A DNA stretch of 64,000 nt from Epinephelus fuscoguttatus (taxonomy: Eukaryota > Chordata > Actinopteri > Perciformes > Serranidae): assembly GCF_011397635.1 (NCBI RefSeq), contig NC_064772.1, positions 13,097,035-13,161,034 on the forward strand, given 5' to 3'. A program made the position numbers and the translations under genes. Under the pieces are notes generated by a model. That model was not told the origin of the DNA, did not search any database, and was given only the letters and a program-made list of their open reading frames with translations. Of this stretch, positions 1 through 13,110 are shown in pieces. Positions within the stretch are counted from its first letter, which is position 1, and each line of letters starts with the position of its first letter.

Positions 1-2017
1 TTGTAAATGTCAAATTTGGTTGATCAGGCAACATTTCGACTATGCGAATGTAATATACATGCACGCCCATATCCTCAAGCCCCTTAATGCCATCTATCAT
101 AGTTCTTGTAGACTAACTACAGGTGAAATTTCTAGGACCCATCATTGTTCCTCTATGAGAAGGTAAGGCTGCCATCACTGACTTGACTTGAAGAGAACAA
201 CACTGTCTTTTTTGGTATTATCTACAAAGCTATCTTGATAAGCTACCTTCTTTATCGCCGTTTTTAAGACTTAAAAATATGGGATACCATATTTGTTCTT
301 AAGATTGTATTACTTTGGAGATCCTGTATGTGAACACAGGGCTGGGGAAAACTACTTTCACCTATTATGCCCCGCAGAGGTGGAATAAACTTCAGGATTC
401 TCTTAAAGTGGACAAATTTCTGACCCCAAAACAATTTAAGCTTTCACTGAACGGCGCTTTATATAATTAACACTCCTGCTTTTCTTAATGTGTCGGTTTT
501 GTCGATATGAAATTTACTTGTTTTACTGTTCATGTTATCTTGTGTTTGTGTTGTATTTATGTTTTTATTGTAAAACTTAAAGCAACATTGCAAAAGATTA
601 TCTATCAATCTGAAATTTTGGCACTTTTGCTTGAAAAATGACAAACGATTAACTAATTACAAAAACAGTTGCTGATTAAGTTTTAGCTGATCAGACAACT
701 GACTAACAGACTAAGAATTGCTGCTCTACGTAGTAATGGGAACCACAAAACAGTGGTAGGAAAACAATCAAATGCACGTGCACCCACACACACAAACACT
801 GAGCTTTCATGGGCAAGTAAAATGGAATTAGGTTTCAAGGTCAGGGCCAAAGGTGAGAGGTTACATGTGAGTGACACCAGACAAGACACTTTCCCTTAAT
901 GGACACTTGAACAGATGAAGCCACTGCCTCTTTAAGTGAATGTTGTACTGTCTCAGACCAGGTGTGTGTGTATGTGTGTGTGAGTCCACAGGCTCAACAA
1001 ACACCCCTTTAATTTTAGAAACCTGCAGTATTTCTGCTACTACTTAGGCCATTTGGCGAAAAAAAAAAAAAAAAGAAATGCCATAAATTTGTAACAAACT
1101 CAAACCAGAAATATGTTTTTTATATCATGCCTGGACTTTGAAGACTCACTGGGTCTATCCCGAACATCAAAGAGCCAGGACTTTTTCTGTCCAGCTATAA
1201 ATGTATCCTCCCATAAAAACCAGCATTACATCACAGCAAAGAGCTTCCTGCCTTTAACCTGTGTGACTCCCCTGCCAATGAAAAGGCAATGTTAGCCGTG
1301 AAGAAAATCAATTGAAGCATTCAAACAGGTTGTTTATGTCCTATCAGTGGTAGGTGAAACATCTCTGAAGTGGCCATCAACCTGCCAAGAGGGCTGGGGA
1401 TTGTTGACAGGGCAACAAGTCATGATTAAAAGGCTAGCAGAGAGAAAGTGTGAGGAGATAGATAGCAGCAGGGAGGGTTAGTTAAATCCAGAGCTCATTA
1501 GTTTAGCACCTTTGCATTTCTAAATTGGCAAGGACAAATTGACTATGTGCACAAGAGTACAGGTGAGTGCAGGACAGCCTGGCAGCCACAGACAACTTTA
1601 AGCTACAGTAGCAGCCGTCAAAGGGATGCCCAACGTCTACCCTGTAGGCGCAACAACACTAATCCTTTTAGGAGAGCTGAGATCAGCAGCTAAACTAAGC
1701 AAACCTCACTCAGTCAATCCCATTGACAGGAATGTTCCACCATCGAGTCAGGAATAGTGGCAGAGGTCACTCTGTATCTCTGTATCCACGCTCTGCTGCA
1801 TGAGGCCTTCACTGCTCTGAACTGCCTGCAAAACCTAATGCTGCTGAGAGGTTTGCAACCAAAAGGCAAAAAACAAGTCCTCAAAAATTACAAAGCAAAA
1901 CATGTTGTTTGTCCATGATCTTTAGAACACCACAAAATTAGTTTTCTGATGTGACAGCCAGATGACATTCTTTGTCAGTGCCTTCCAAAACCATTACAAA
2001 TCAGGGTGTATAACGCA

Positions 2018-2542
2018 TTAGAGCTGCACAATATATTGCTCTATATATTGATATCAACTTGCGTGATAAACACTTTGCAAAAGACTGCAATACAGCACTC
2101 TGAATATAGTAACAATGTGTAAAATTACATTTTGTCTGTAGGTGCTATGTCTAATTATTGTCTGATACATGCCATGCTGTTAACTCTCTGGCCAGTCAGA
2201 CAGAGCCTTCGCTGTTCTACATCATCCGATTGGTCTGCCGCATGTGAGTGAGGGTTATTAGACTAGTGCTGCCGTTCTACTCTCCATGGTTGAAAGAGGA
2301 AAGTGTGACACGATAAATGCAGACTTAAGTGTGAATGTCAGAGCCTAAAAATACAGTAGCATGTTGGCCATGAGTCTGGCAATATTTTGGATACAGGAGA
2401 GACGATGTGGCACATGTAAAGATACTGTGCAGGTCTGAGCCAGGTATTATATCTGTATTTTCATCGCAGGTAAGATCGTTATTGCAATATTCAACAATGT
2501 TATCACATATTGCATATTTTCCTCATATTGTGCAGCCCTTAA
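2018..2542. mobile_element. Non-autonomous DNA transposon with 'GGCTGCACAATAT' terminal inverted repeats
   Basis: The left end reads TTAGAGCTGCACAATATA and the right end, reverse-complemented, reads TTAAGGGCTGCACAATATG, so the two termini are inverted copies. The interior is AT-rich and holds no transposase frame. This end sequence resembles widespread non-autonomous elements of teleost genomes. Another partial copy starts near 2667 (GGGCTGCATGATATG). Superfamily is uncertain, possibly hAT-like. Confidence 0.6.
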
Positions 2543-4754
2543 ATGTATGATGTGACAAACCCATGGTTAGAATTTGATTTGGATTAGGCACAAAAGTGAC
2601 TTGAGCATCTATCATGGTTTGGGTTAAAATAACTACTTTGTTAACATTAGGGGACATCCATTATCATGGTAACAAGGGCTGCATGATATGCAGAAAAAAA
2701 TCATACTGAGATACATTTTTGACAGACAATTTCAACAGGAGTCACTATTTTAGCAAATGGTTATTTTTGCATTTCATTTTCACTAAAAACAAAAAACAAA
2801 AATGATGATTATTGGATTTTTCCAGGGCAAACGGTGGCCTCCTAAATTTCAGTCCGACGTTTTGTTGACCTATCTATTCATCCAGACCTCCTCCCTATGC
2901 AGACTTTGACACTCTATAATAACCTCACTTGATTTCCTCCTTTGATTCTTTCTTGTTATTTAATCTGCTCGAGAACTTTGTTATTCGATTGTTAACATAT
3001 GTTGTTTCAGGGCACTTGCTAAGACAATTGATTCTGTTATTTTTCCTGGGGGGACAGTCTCAAAGATCTGACAGAATCTTTCTCTTTGCCTATAAAATTG
3101 GCAAGTCCCTCCCTTGTTCTTGTAGCCACTTCTTTCTCTCATGTCCCTTTGCCTGCCAATTGAGCAACACGAGTCAAGTGGTCGTGTCACATTTTGGCAC
3201 CAAACCCCAATCTCAGTATGGGGACAGGAACCACTCTGCTGACGATGAACTTTGAGGAACAGCTTAGTGCTATGTTAGATCCCGTTCCACTCAGAATATG
3301 CGAGACTATCCCAGACGTTTCCTGCAGTGTGGATGTGTTGTGACCTTCAACCAGGGCGTGCGCCCCTGTGAGTAGTAACCCAACAGGCCGGAGCTGGGAA
3401 CGAGGCGACGTCAGCCCCTGTAACGCGAGACCTCGGCAGTAAGTGGGAGAGGTGACGAGGGGAGAGGAGGAAAGGGGAGATTAGTACTACAGTATCCAGG
3501 TAACGGTCGTAAACACTGTCAAAGCAAGACTGAACACGGAGCGAATCAAAGCACAAGACTGTATAATGACATGCTGACAAAGACCAGCTATTGTGGCAGT
3601 TAAACAACTAGAGGGATTAAATTACTCTGCGTGTTTATGTGCATGCTGTGTGGTGTTTTGGCAAAGAAAGTGAATATTACACCTGCCAACAGGATTCATG
3701 CCATCATAGACCAGCTTTGAACTGCTGATCTTTTCGACTGGATGCACATTAAGGAATCCTTGAGAATATCTCCTTCCTCTTCTTCAACTTCCCCCTGTGT
3801 CCCTGTGTTAACTATATACAGCGTGTGCTGGCCAAAAATGATGCTGGCACATCTATGAGGCCTTTTTTCTGCCCTGATTAGGCGGATACACACTGGGCTA
3901 CAAGACTCCATGCACATTCTGAACATATTTTGTCTTATGGCCCACATGTCCACGATCAAGACATTCTGTACTCAATGAACTCAGTATTACAGACATCTGA
4001 GGGGAAAAAACAAACTGCAATGTACACCTACATCTTTCCTCAGACTGTAAAAGCACATCCTGCGATGGCGCTCTCCAAAAGCACACAGTGCTCTTTTCAA
4101 AACACTCAGAGCATGCAGTCCGACGATGGAAAATGTTAGCTAGTAAAAACGCTGGAAAAGTGAGAGCCCTTGGAAATGCATGCGCTCAATGCGGCAGCTC
4201 AAGCTGTCCAGCACGGGTCTCTGAGGAGGGTGACGCAATACAGGACGGGAGGGGAGGGGATGTTGAGGATTGAGGAGAGGGGGGCACAAATATGTTGACT
4301 ATTACGAGCTCAAGGCCCCCTTCCTCCTCCTCCTCCTCCACCACCACGTCCGCGGCAGTCCCACCCAACGCTGAGGCCCATCTGGAGCGCCTCGTGACCC
4401 GGCTGATTAAAAGCAGTTGGGGCCTTTCGGTGAGATACGGCCAGTGGAATGTGGAGACTGTGGAAAGGCCCGGAATAAGTGTGTCTAAGAGGAGTGTGAA
4501 TTTCTACAATGTGAATGATACTCATGCACACTGATGTGTTTGCATGCACGCATTCGTGTGTACTGCATCACATGTGTGTGCAGCCACATGTCCATTACTG
4601 CCAGTCGTTAGCAATCAATCAAATCAGAGAAAAAAAAAGCCCTGGAGCTCGGGTGATGGATGCCCCCACTGGGACTGACAGGATGGCTGCATGAGAGCAT
4701 CTCTGCACCTGAATCACAGCTCTACATCCTACTGTTTCTTGACCCTATTAGCCT

Positions 4755-4755
<1 letters not shown>

Positions 4756-4795
<40 letters not shown>
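4756..4795. repeat. (CA)n microsatellite
   Basis: Twenty uninterrupted CA dinucleotides. Other dinucleotide tracts in the window are (TG)n at 26132-26154, (TG)n at 37347-37380 and (AC)n at 38509-38532. Confidence 0.95.
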
Positions 4796-4798
<3 letters not shown>

Positions 4799-7700
4799 TA
4801 ATATAGATATAGTGTTAAGGATTGTAGCCATCAACCTCTACAGCAGGACTATTCTATATTGCTCAGGGGGCCACATTTACAGAAAGCTAAGGGCCAGGGG
4901 GCCCGGACATTTCCCTGAACTATTATTCTTATTATGTATGAACACTTGACACAACACGCCACCACACTGTATCTTATATAAATGATGTTCAGACTGATGG
5001 AATAAATGTCTTGGGACCATTTAGTAGTTAGTGTTAGGGTAGTTTAGTTTTTAGGTTCTTGGTTAGTCTTAAGAGTTTTATAGGTTGTAAATGGTACTGT
5101 ATAATACATGCACTTTCACTTCTTAGATCTAGACATGTTGATAAACATTTTTAAAACCATCTGCTTCGTGTCTGGACCCCTATTCTCAAGCTTTAGATAG
5201 CTTATTAGGGTGTTGCATTTCACATCCCCGCTATGTGAATAAACTGAAACTGAACCAAGTTTTCAAAACTTGCATTGCAACTTACATTTACTGTTCATTC
5301 ACATGTTTGCAGCCTCCACATAAACCTCTCTTGACCTCGTCTTTGTAAACAGCCTGCAGTTCAGGCGCAGATTCACTGAATTTTTTGTTTCGTGATTCTG
5401 GTCTCAGCCGAGTCATTCATGGTTTCCCAGCTGTGCTGAGAAGCGCAGAATTTAATGTTTTTTACAGGATCTGGTTAGTGCAAATGGTTTATTTATGGCT
5501 GAATCTTAAATGGGACGTGTAGAATAAAATGATTTTGATGTAGGCCTGTCACAATGATGGAATTTCCCCCATGGCGATTAAGGGTCAACAGCATGATACG
5601 CCGTAAAACTGCCATTTTTTTGTGGTTTTTGCAAATTATTTCATTTCTCCTGATTTTTGTGACTTTTCAATAAGCTTTATTTTTAAGCTATTATTGCTGC
5701 TTTAAGACGAAACAGTTTTAAAACAAATTAAAAACTTGTTCTTGTTAAATGTGGAACACAAAGGGGCAATGAGGTGCAATAAGGGGCACAGCGTTTTATC
5801 AGCTGAAACTCTCTGGTTGCATCTGGTTGCTATGATACAGAATATCCGTGAAAATGCCTGTAACTGTGGTTGATTTGTCAACATCAAGAAATTGCAATAT
5901 TGCGTGGCAGCACTATTTGCATGAAACAATTTCAAGCGTAGATTTGGTCACATTTACTGAAGGAAGTGCTTGTCACACACTTTTGTTATTACAGTTTCTG
6001 ACTTTGACAAATGATGTAATTTTGGCAATATTTTAAAGAACACATGTCTTTCAACCCTGCTGGCGGGTTGCTGTGTTCAAGGGCAATTAGGCCAAGTGTG
6101 CAGAAGCACTCCGCTGCTTTGAGGGATTTATTCTGGCAAAATGTCCTATATTTGCATGATTTCTTTCTTCTTCAGATTATAAATTTAATTTATTCGGAAA
6201 CACAACCAGTGGGCCGGCCAGTCTGGCTTGATCAACCAGTGGGCCGCCAGTTGAATAGGCCTGCTCTGCAATAATCACAGCTAGTAGAAACCAAACGTCT
6301 CCTCCACTTATGCTAAAATGTCTCTTCCTGGCTCGTCTACCAACCCATCTGCACCTCATCCACCCCAGACCTGGCAACCTGGCTCTCGGCAGTCTCACCC
6401 TCCAAACCAGAAGGTATTTACTAGGTGCGCCTGTCGTGCAGCATCACCTTTATCCAAATGAAAACCAGGCTGAGAATCTCATGGCTGCCGATGGAGCATG
6501 ATACAAGAGCCCACGGTTGATGTTAACTGCTCTGGTCCCACTAGGGGATCCTCTGTGCGGTTAATGTTAAGCTTAACATGTGTTTTACTGCTTAATTGAA
6601 TAATGAAGCGATGAGAGAGGAGGAAAAACCACACGGCCGAGGACTGCACCGACAGGCTGCCAGGGGAGGATTGTGCGGTGAAGGCCGAATACTTTGGTTT
6701 TAAAGCGGCCTTTTTTATAAGCGCTGTGGCTACATGTCTGTCAGTGACACTTTCATTATCTTTCATACATGCCAAAACTAAATCCTGTCAGGAGGAGAAA
6801 AAAAATGACCACCCCCACCTCCCTTTGTTACACTCTATCCATCAATGTGATCACAAAAGCAACTGTTTTAAGTGTAGCATCATGTTATGTAATTAAATCC
6901 ATGCTTCGTAATTTAGTTTGGCTAATATAAGCCAATTCAATCCATGTTAACTGGCGTTTTCACTAATGGAGCCTTTTCAAAGTCCATCTGGCAGCCTGTT
7001 TTCTTCCCGTAACTGTTTGGATGTTTGGCTGTTCTGCACGTATTTGTTGCTTTTTCCATCCCATTTGTACACTGTGTTGAATCATATTCAAACTGTGGCG
7101 CAACAAAATAACAGGGAATGTCTCCTCGCAAATTAACTTTTAAGCACTGATTAATTTGCAGGTGTTTGGTGCTTTTTTTTTTGCTTTTTTTTTTTTCGGG
7201 GAAACTGAAACACACAAAAAAGAGGCATTTTTTCCTGGCATGGAAGCTCTCTCATAATCAACACGACAAAAAGATGTATTAGCAGTTTGTCTCCCAGTCA
7301 TAGAAAGAGGAGAAAGTGCTGACAATGTGGATGTATGCCAGCCTGGACAGGAAGTGCTGACAAAGTCACACCACTGTCACTACCTCGGCTGACCCTCAAC
7401 AGAGAATAAAACATGTCAAAAACTGATGGTAGTCACAGCAAACAATAAAAAACAGAGCAGCCGTCCAATTAGATTTACGGCCTGGACGCACATACTCCAC
7501 TTGCAGGGTTTCCTACTATTTCAATATTTCACCCTGCAATGGAAACGGCACTAGTTTGATTCCTGCAGCAGCTGATTTGTATCCTACACCACCTCAACCT
7601 GCTCCAATTTGCACATAAATCCGCGAGATGTAAATACTTCAGCTCGAAATAATAATATCACACAACAACACGATTAAATCACCATTAACTCGAACACGTG

Positions 7701-9081
7701 CAGGACCATATGCAGACACAAAACAACACACAGAGAAGCCATTTGGCAGATGGGTCGGAGACTGTGAAGAAGGACTCGGAGCAGAACTGAACACAGCAGG
7801 TCTCCAGGCCATGATGACCACACCCAGGCCCAGCTGGAAACAATAAAAACCTCATACTCCTCATCTCTTCCTCTTTTCCTCCATCTCCTATCCTTTATTG
7901 TTGCTCCTTCTCACTGCACCTCACAGCACATTAAAACCTCAACTTTAGGATCTCAAGCTTCAGCCCCGCGTCTCTTTTCCTTGGCACCGCTCTTTCTTTT
8001 TTTCTGCCTTTATCAGACTGTTTTCTAATCATCCTCAGGCCCCATTTAACAGGAGAGGAGAGGGAGTGTCCATTGCATTCTCCATCACCACAGTAAACAC
8101 TCAAGTCGACTGAGTGAGCCATTCTCTCTGGCATGCACGCACAGGCCCCTTTAAAAAATAGAAAGCCAAAGGAAAACAGCGAGGCAGAAACAGATGGATG
8201 TCATTTGTGTAATAAAGACAGACAATGGCAGCGAAATAGCTTTCCTAGAGCGGGCGGAGAGGTATTCAGATTTGCAAAAAAATAGCAAATTTGGCACCAT
8301 CTTCCTCTGGTGACCTCTGCTGTGACACTGTCAGATTGGTTTTGCTTGCAATTCATCACTGTTGATTAGTAAATCAGGGCTCAGCCTATCTCCGCCGGAG
8401 GACCGTAGGTGTGGAGGTGATCTGAATGCTAATGCAGCGCTGTCTCGTCGGCATCGGAACAAAGCGGACGGCGCACACTGACTGACACTGGACAGAGGGC
8501 ATCATTATCGCTGTCTGGATCGCTGTAAAGCCTGTATCGCCTGGCCAATAGTGTGCTCTGGCACTGAGCAGGCAGCCAATTAACGCCTCTTTTGCTGGGA
8601 TGCCTCAGGGCTGCGTGAGGAAAAAAGAAAAATATGCCGGGCTCACCATTTTATAGAAGAGCTGGAAGGGCATGATGCATGATTTTTTTTAAATATTTAA
8701 CACCATATTGTCTGCAAACTACTCTCCTGAAGTTAGTGATCAGTCCGTGTTAGCTCAATGACACTATAAAGGACAAGCTGTGAAAGCAGTAGCAGAGAAG
8801 AGTATAGAGGGTGACCGACACACACCAGTGATCTATGGATTCTCTGTCAGAGCTCTGCAGAAGGATTATTCATCCTCCCTGCTCCACCCTCCGACTGTCT
8901 TACATGACGCAACTGCTCTTAGTAGGCTGATCGAGTTTAGATGTACCGTGCACCACAGTGGCTGGTTCTGGCATTCAAAACACACACATGTAAAGAGAAA
9001 AAAACAATCACCATAGCAACCCCATTCTCTTCAAGCGTGCCGGCGATATTTACAACCTCACCTCGAGAGGGAGAGGGAGCC

Positions 9082-9100
9082 GGGGGGGGGGGGGGGGGGG
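9082..9100. repeat. Homopolymer G tract
   Basis: Nineteen consecutive G residues follow a GA-rich stretch. Such tracts can form G-quadruplexes but are also prone to length errors in assembly. Confidence 0.9.
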
Positions 9101-10548
9101 TGTTTAATCACTTATAGATGAAAACAAACAACACCTTTGAATAAACACAGTCACACGTGCCCTCCTGCACGCACACATGCATGCACAGAGAGCTCCACCC
9201 ACTGGCGAGGCTCCTCCCAGCCCTGTCTGCATTGCACCAAAGAGAGCTGCATCTCCTCCAAGCCGGTTTTTCATCATCCGGGCCAAGCAGACTCAGCAGC
9301 ATCCAGCCACTTCTTATTCGCGTCCTCCGCTGTCTTCTCTCCTTTTCTCTCCTCTGGCTGAGAAGAACACTTGAAATATTACAGTAGAAAAGCGCCATCC
9401 TTATCTGTGTTACCAAGGTTACACTGACAGTGTTTCTTAGTATTGCTGAGCCAAGCCTCTAGAGACACTTTCTATTCTGTTCTGCAATTCTGCCACACAC
9501 ACCTTTACAAACAGCATCCCTGTATGTTTACTGCAGCTCTGTGCACATATGTCGCAGGGATTATGTGTCTGTGTGCAGGCGTGGGGAGGGGGAGTGAGGG
9601 GGGGTTAATGTGGCAGCATGAGGTGAATCAGCATTCTGTTCACGCCGCTTTTCACTACAAACTCAGCCAAACTGCTGAGGACTACAGTACAGCTCAAATT
9701 TACGACCACAGGCAGACATGCCCCGAGTCTACGCTGAAGAAAACCCCATAGTCTGCAGCTGCACAGAGGGACAATGACACAGCAAGAGTAGCCACGGGAG
9801 GGATCTCTTACATTTCTTGATGCTGGGGTATCAAATGTGACCTACTTTTGAAGTGGAGTAAAAACTACAAGCTGATTTAGCACAATCTTTGGCATTCTGA
9901 CAATTTTAATAATTCACTGTGACTCTTTTTGATGTTTTTCTACTTCACACTTGACATTAATTTAGTTTTATTTTGGATTAACATGTTAGCACTCTTGATG
10001 CCACACACATCTTCCATAACTCAGCTGCTCGAAATCATTGTAAAAGCATAAATTACAAAATCAAAACGTATACCTTATTGGTGCTTGCAACATGATCCCA
10101 TCAAGATGCTAAGAGGTGCAAGTCAGAGGTTCAGGTATCGCAAGATAATCTTTGTCACGGGGCTTAAAACTGTCCTCTGTGTGTGTAAACATTAGCCTGG
10201 CTCAGTGGGAGGTATTGCTTCATAGTTTAATGCCTCAGTGCATCCTAACACAACACACATGCCGTACAGTTTGTCCACCAGTCAGCTGCACATATTTCAA
10301 AATGCATCTCCTCCTCTAGAGGGAGGCTTCACACTTGAAAGCAATGCCTTAATGGTTCTCTACAACAAATAAATCTGAAGAAGCATTGTACTGAGAATAG
10401 AGGAAACAAAGCTTTTTCAAAACAGTGATGCTTCTACAGACATGATCAGGTGCAGTGTAGCAGCAATCTATTCTGAACTATCTCTGCCAAGTCAATGCCA
10501 AACTTTGAAAACTTTAGGGTACTCATTTTTCTCCAGCACTGTAGCTAC

Positions 10549-10900
10549 CCATAGACTGTAAATATCATGGATGTAGCTACCGTGATGTCACCCATTGGTT
10601 TGTGGACTCCCGTTTTGAAGCCTCAAGTTCAGCATTTCAGCCGTTGCCAAGCCTTAATAAAATGTAAACTGGTGACTTGTATAAACACTCAGTTGTCATA
10701 AGGGGGACATTAGCTATAGAGACCAAAACTGTTTTTCGTACCAGGCTGTAAACATGTTTATTTTTGCCGTTAAGTTGAGCATTTTAACATAGGGGTCTAT
10801 GGGGGCTGACTTTTTGAGACAGCCTCAACTGGCCATTCAAGGAACTGCAGTTTTTTGTTGGCTTCTATTTTCAGCCCCGGAAGTTGCCACTTGTAGGTAC
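10549..10900. mobile_element. Degenerate teleost repeat beginning CCATAGACTGTA
   Basis: The segment starts with CCATAGACTGTAAATATCAT, continues with a GTGATGTCACCCATTGG block and ends with a CCCGGAAGTTGCCACTTG block. I recognise this order from a repeat that is very common in teleosts. There is no coding capacity. The same terminal word in reverse (TACAGTCTATGG) occurs near 62522, which suggests a second member. Family assignment is from memory. Confidence 0.5.
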
Positions 10901-12435
10901 CACAGGTAACGAGAAAGCAATATTTTTCAGACCTGATGGGCAGCACTTACTGCCACAAGTGTTCTAGTCTGCTGTTACATGCCAAAGGAAGAAGAAGAAG
11001 GCCGACTAGCACGGAAAAACAATGACAGCATGTGGAAGATAGTGACAACTGGAGCTGCAGTGACAGCTCCACCTCGACTTGTCAAAAAGAAAAGAGGCCT
11101 GAAGCATCTGCTCTGAGCTCAATGCTGCACATGCTGAGAGTTAAAAAATGTTCAACTTAGGGTAAAAGGCTGTGCTCATCACTGTCACTTTTTACGAAGT
11201 CATCCAACCCCAGTGGAGAGGGGACAAACAGCTTACCACAAAGACCAACTTTAACATATTATATGTACAAGTGCAGAACAACAGTGGAGGAGAAATATGT
11301 TAATATACTGCAGTGCAGGCTGTATATTAATACATGTTTCCTGGCCCACAAAATCTCATGGATCCACAAAGACGAGTACTTTGCGTTCGAGGCGGATCAT
11401 CAAGGATTAAGAATAAACTTTAAATTGATTTTGATTTAAATGTTTTTAATAATGGATTGTATGTTTAAGCGCATGGGATTTCTTGCTTTTTATTTGTTTT
11501 TTAGCCACAATATCAAATTGGGCATGGAATTTGGTGGTATTGGTATCAACGACTACATTTCTGGTATCATGATATGCCTGCTATGAAAACTTGTAGGACA
11601 GAGCTAAGTATGAACTGCTGAAACTCAGCAGAATAACCAGGTCAGTCTTCTTTCCAACTGATGGAAGTAATGCACCAAAAAATGACCGGCAAACATTTGT
11701 CATTTTCAAATATAGACGGCATTCTCACATTTACCCACCTTACAATGCCATGCGGCTTCATTTGGGACCACATTAAGATCTCAAAGGAGCGAGGCAAATC
11801 CTTCAGATTGATTGATTTTATGCCTGAGACAAGTGTATAAGGAGCAGGCAATATCACATCTTAGGTGGAAGACAAGAGTTGTTGCCCGTGGCTGAAAAGA
11901 TAAGCTTGTCAGTTATCACTGACATGCTGCAACTGTCAGGCGGAACAGTTCAACACAGAACAATGTCCATGAATAAAACCACGGGGATGAAACAGAAAGA
12001 GCAAATTAACTCTGTTCTTTTAGCATTACAGTATAAAGGACTTCCCTGAGGGAAATATGTGCCACATAGGCACATGTGCTACCATGAGACTGGTTAAAAG
12101 TTGTCTTCTTAGGACTGATTTGGAAGTTTTATGACTACCCTTCCCTCCCTTTTTCCCGCCTCACTCACTGCCCCTCGGGTGCTTTCATATGCTAATAGGA
12201 GGGCGATTGTGCGGGCCAACAGCCTGGAATTCCTCTCCACAAAAAAGAAATGGAGATGGAAGGAGAGAGGAGAGAAAGGGACAGACAGAGACTAGAAAAA
12301 AAGTGGGCTGATGCACATCAGAGACCCAAATCAGCGTCCAAAGAAAGGTTGGATACAACAGTACAAAGAGCCCAGGGGTGGCTTTTTACTCGAGTGTGTT
12401 TTTAGCATTTGTTAGTTTACTAGTTTAGTTTGGCT

Positions 12436-13110
12436 TAGGGCTGCAACAAATATTTATTTTACTTACTGATCAAATTCACAGCTAGAAAATAGACTATTAT
12501 CCAGTCTGGACAATGACATAGTATAAAACCTATTTATCACAATTTCCCAGAGCCTAAAAGGACATATTCATATTACTTGTTGTGAGTCCAAAACTCGTGA
12601 ATGTTCTGGCATTATTGCAAAAAAGACAATTAATTGCTGATCAAATTTGTTGCAGATCAATTTTCTGCTTTCATTCTGTTTTTTTTTTTCTATTTATCGA
12701 CAAAATATTTTAGCACTTGTTTTGCTTCCCATTAACCCACTTTTAGAACTGTCAATGGTTGTTAAACACAACATTTTTCTGGACACTTTTCAAACTTATT
12801 GTTTAAACTGTGCTAAATTTTGAGTTTTTTGAGTGTTTCCTTACTTTTAGAATAGTTGACTCATCCAAGTTTATCCATCCGTTTAAACATCAGGAAAATT
12901 AGTTGTTATGAACCAAATATTTTTACTATTCTCTGACTTTTTATAGACAAAACCATTGGGGTTGAAAGTAAGGATTATCTTATTTATTGATCAATCTCTG
13001 AATTACTTTTACGATTAATTTATTCGTCGTTTAGCCTCTGGATTGTTAGAAAATAGTGAAAAAATGCCCATCAAAACTTCCAAACTGATCAAAGGATATA
13101 TAATTCAATA
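12436..13110. mobile_element. Remnants of 'GGGCTGCAAC...' hAT-like MITEs
   Basis: The left part begins AGGGCTGCAACAAATATTTA and the right part carries the words TTACGATTAATTTATTCGTC and AGAAAATAGTGAAAAA. These belong to a teleost non-autonomous family whose members carry ATTAATC-type repeats and end in GTTGCAGC. The copy is diverged and probably composite. Further diverged copies are seen at 14885-15110, 21560-21760, 24393-24715, 25290-25430, 49215-49545 and 59395-59610. Confidence 0.5.
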
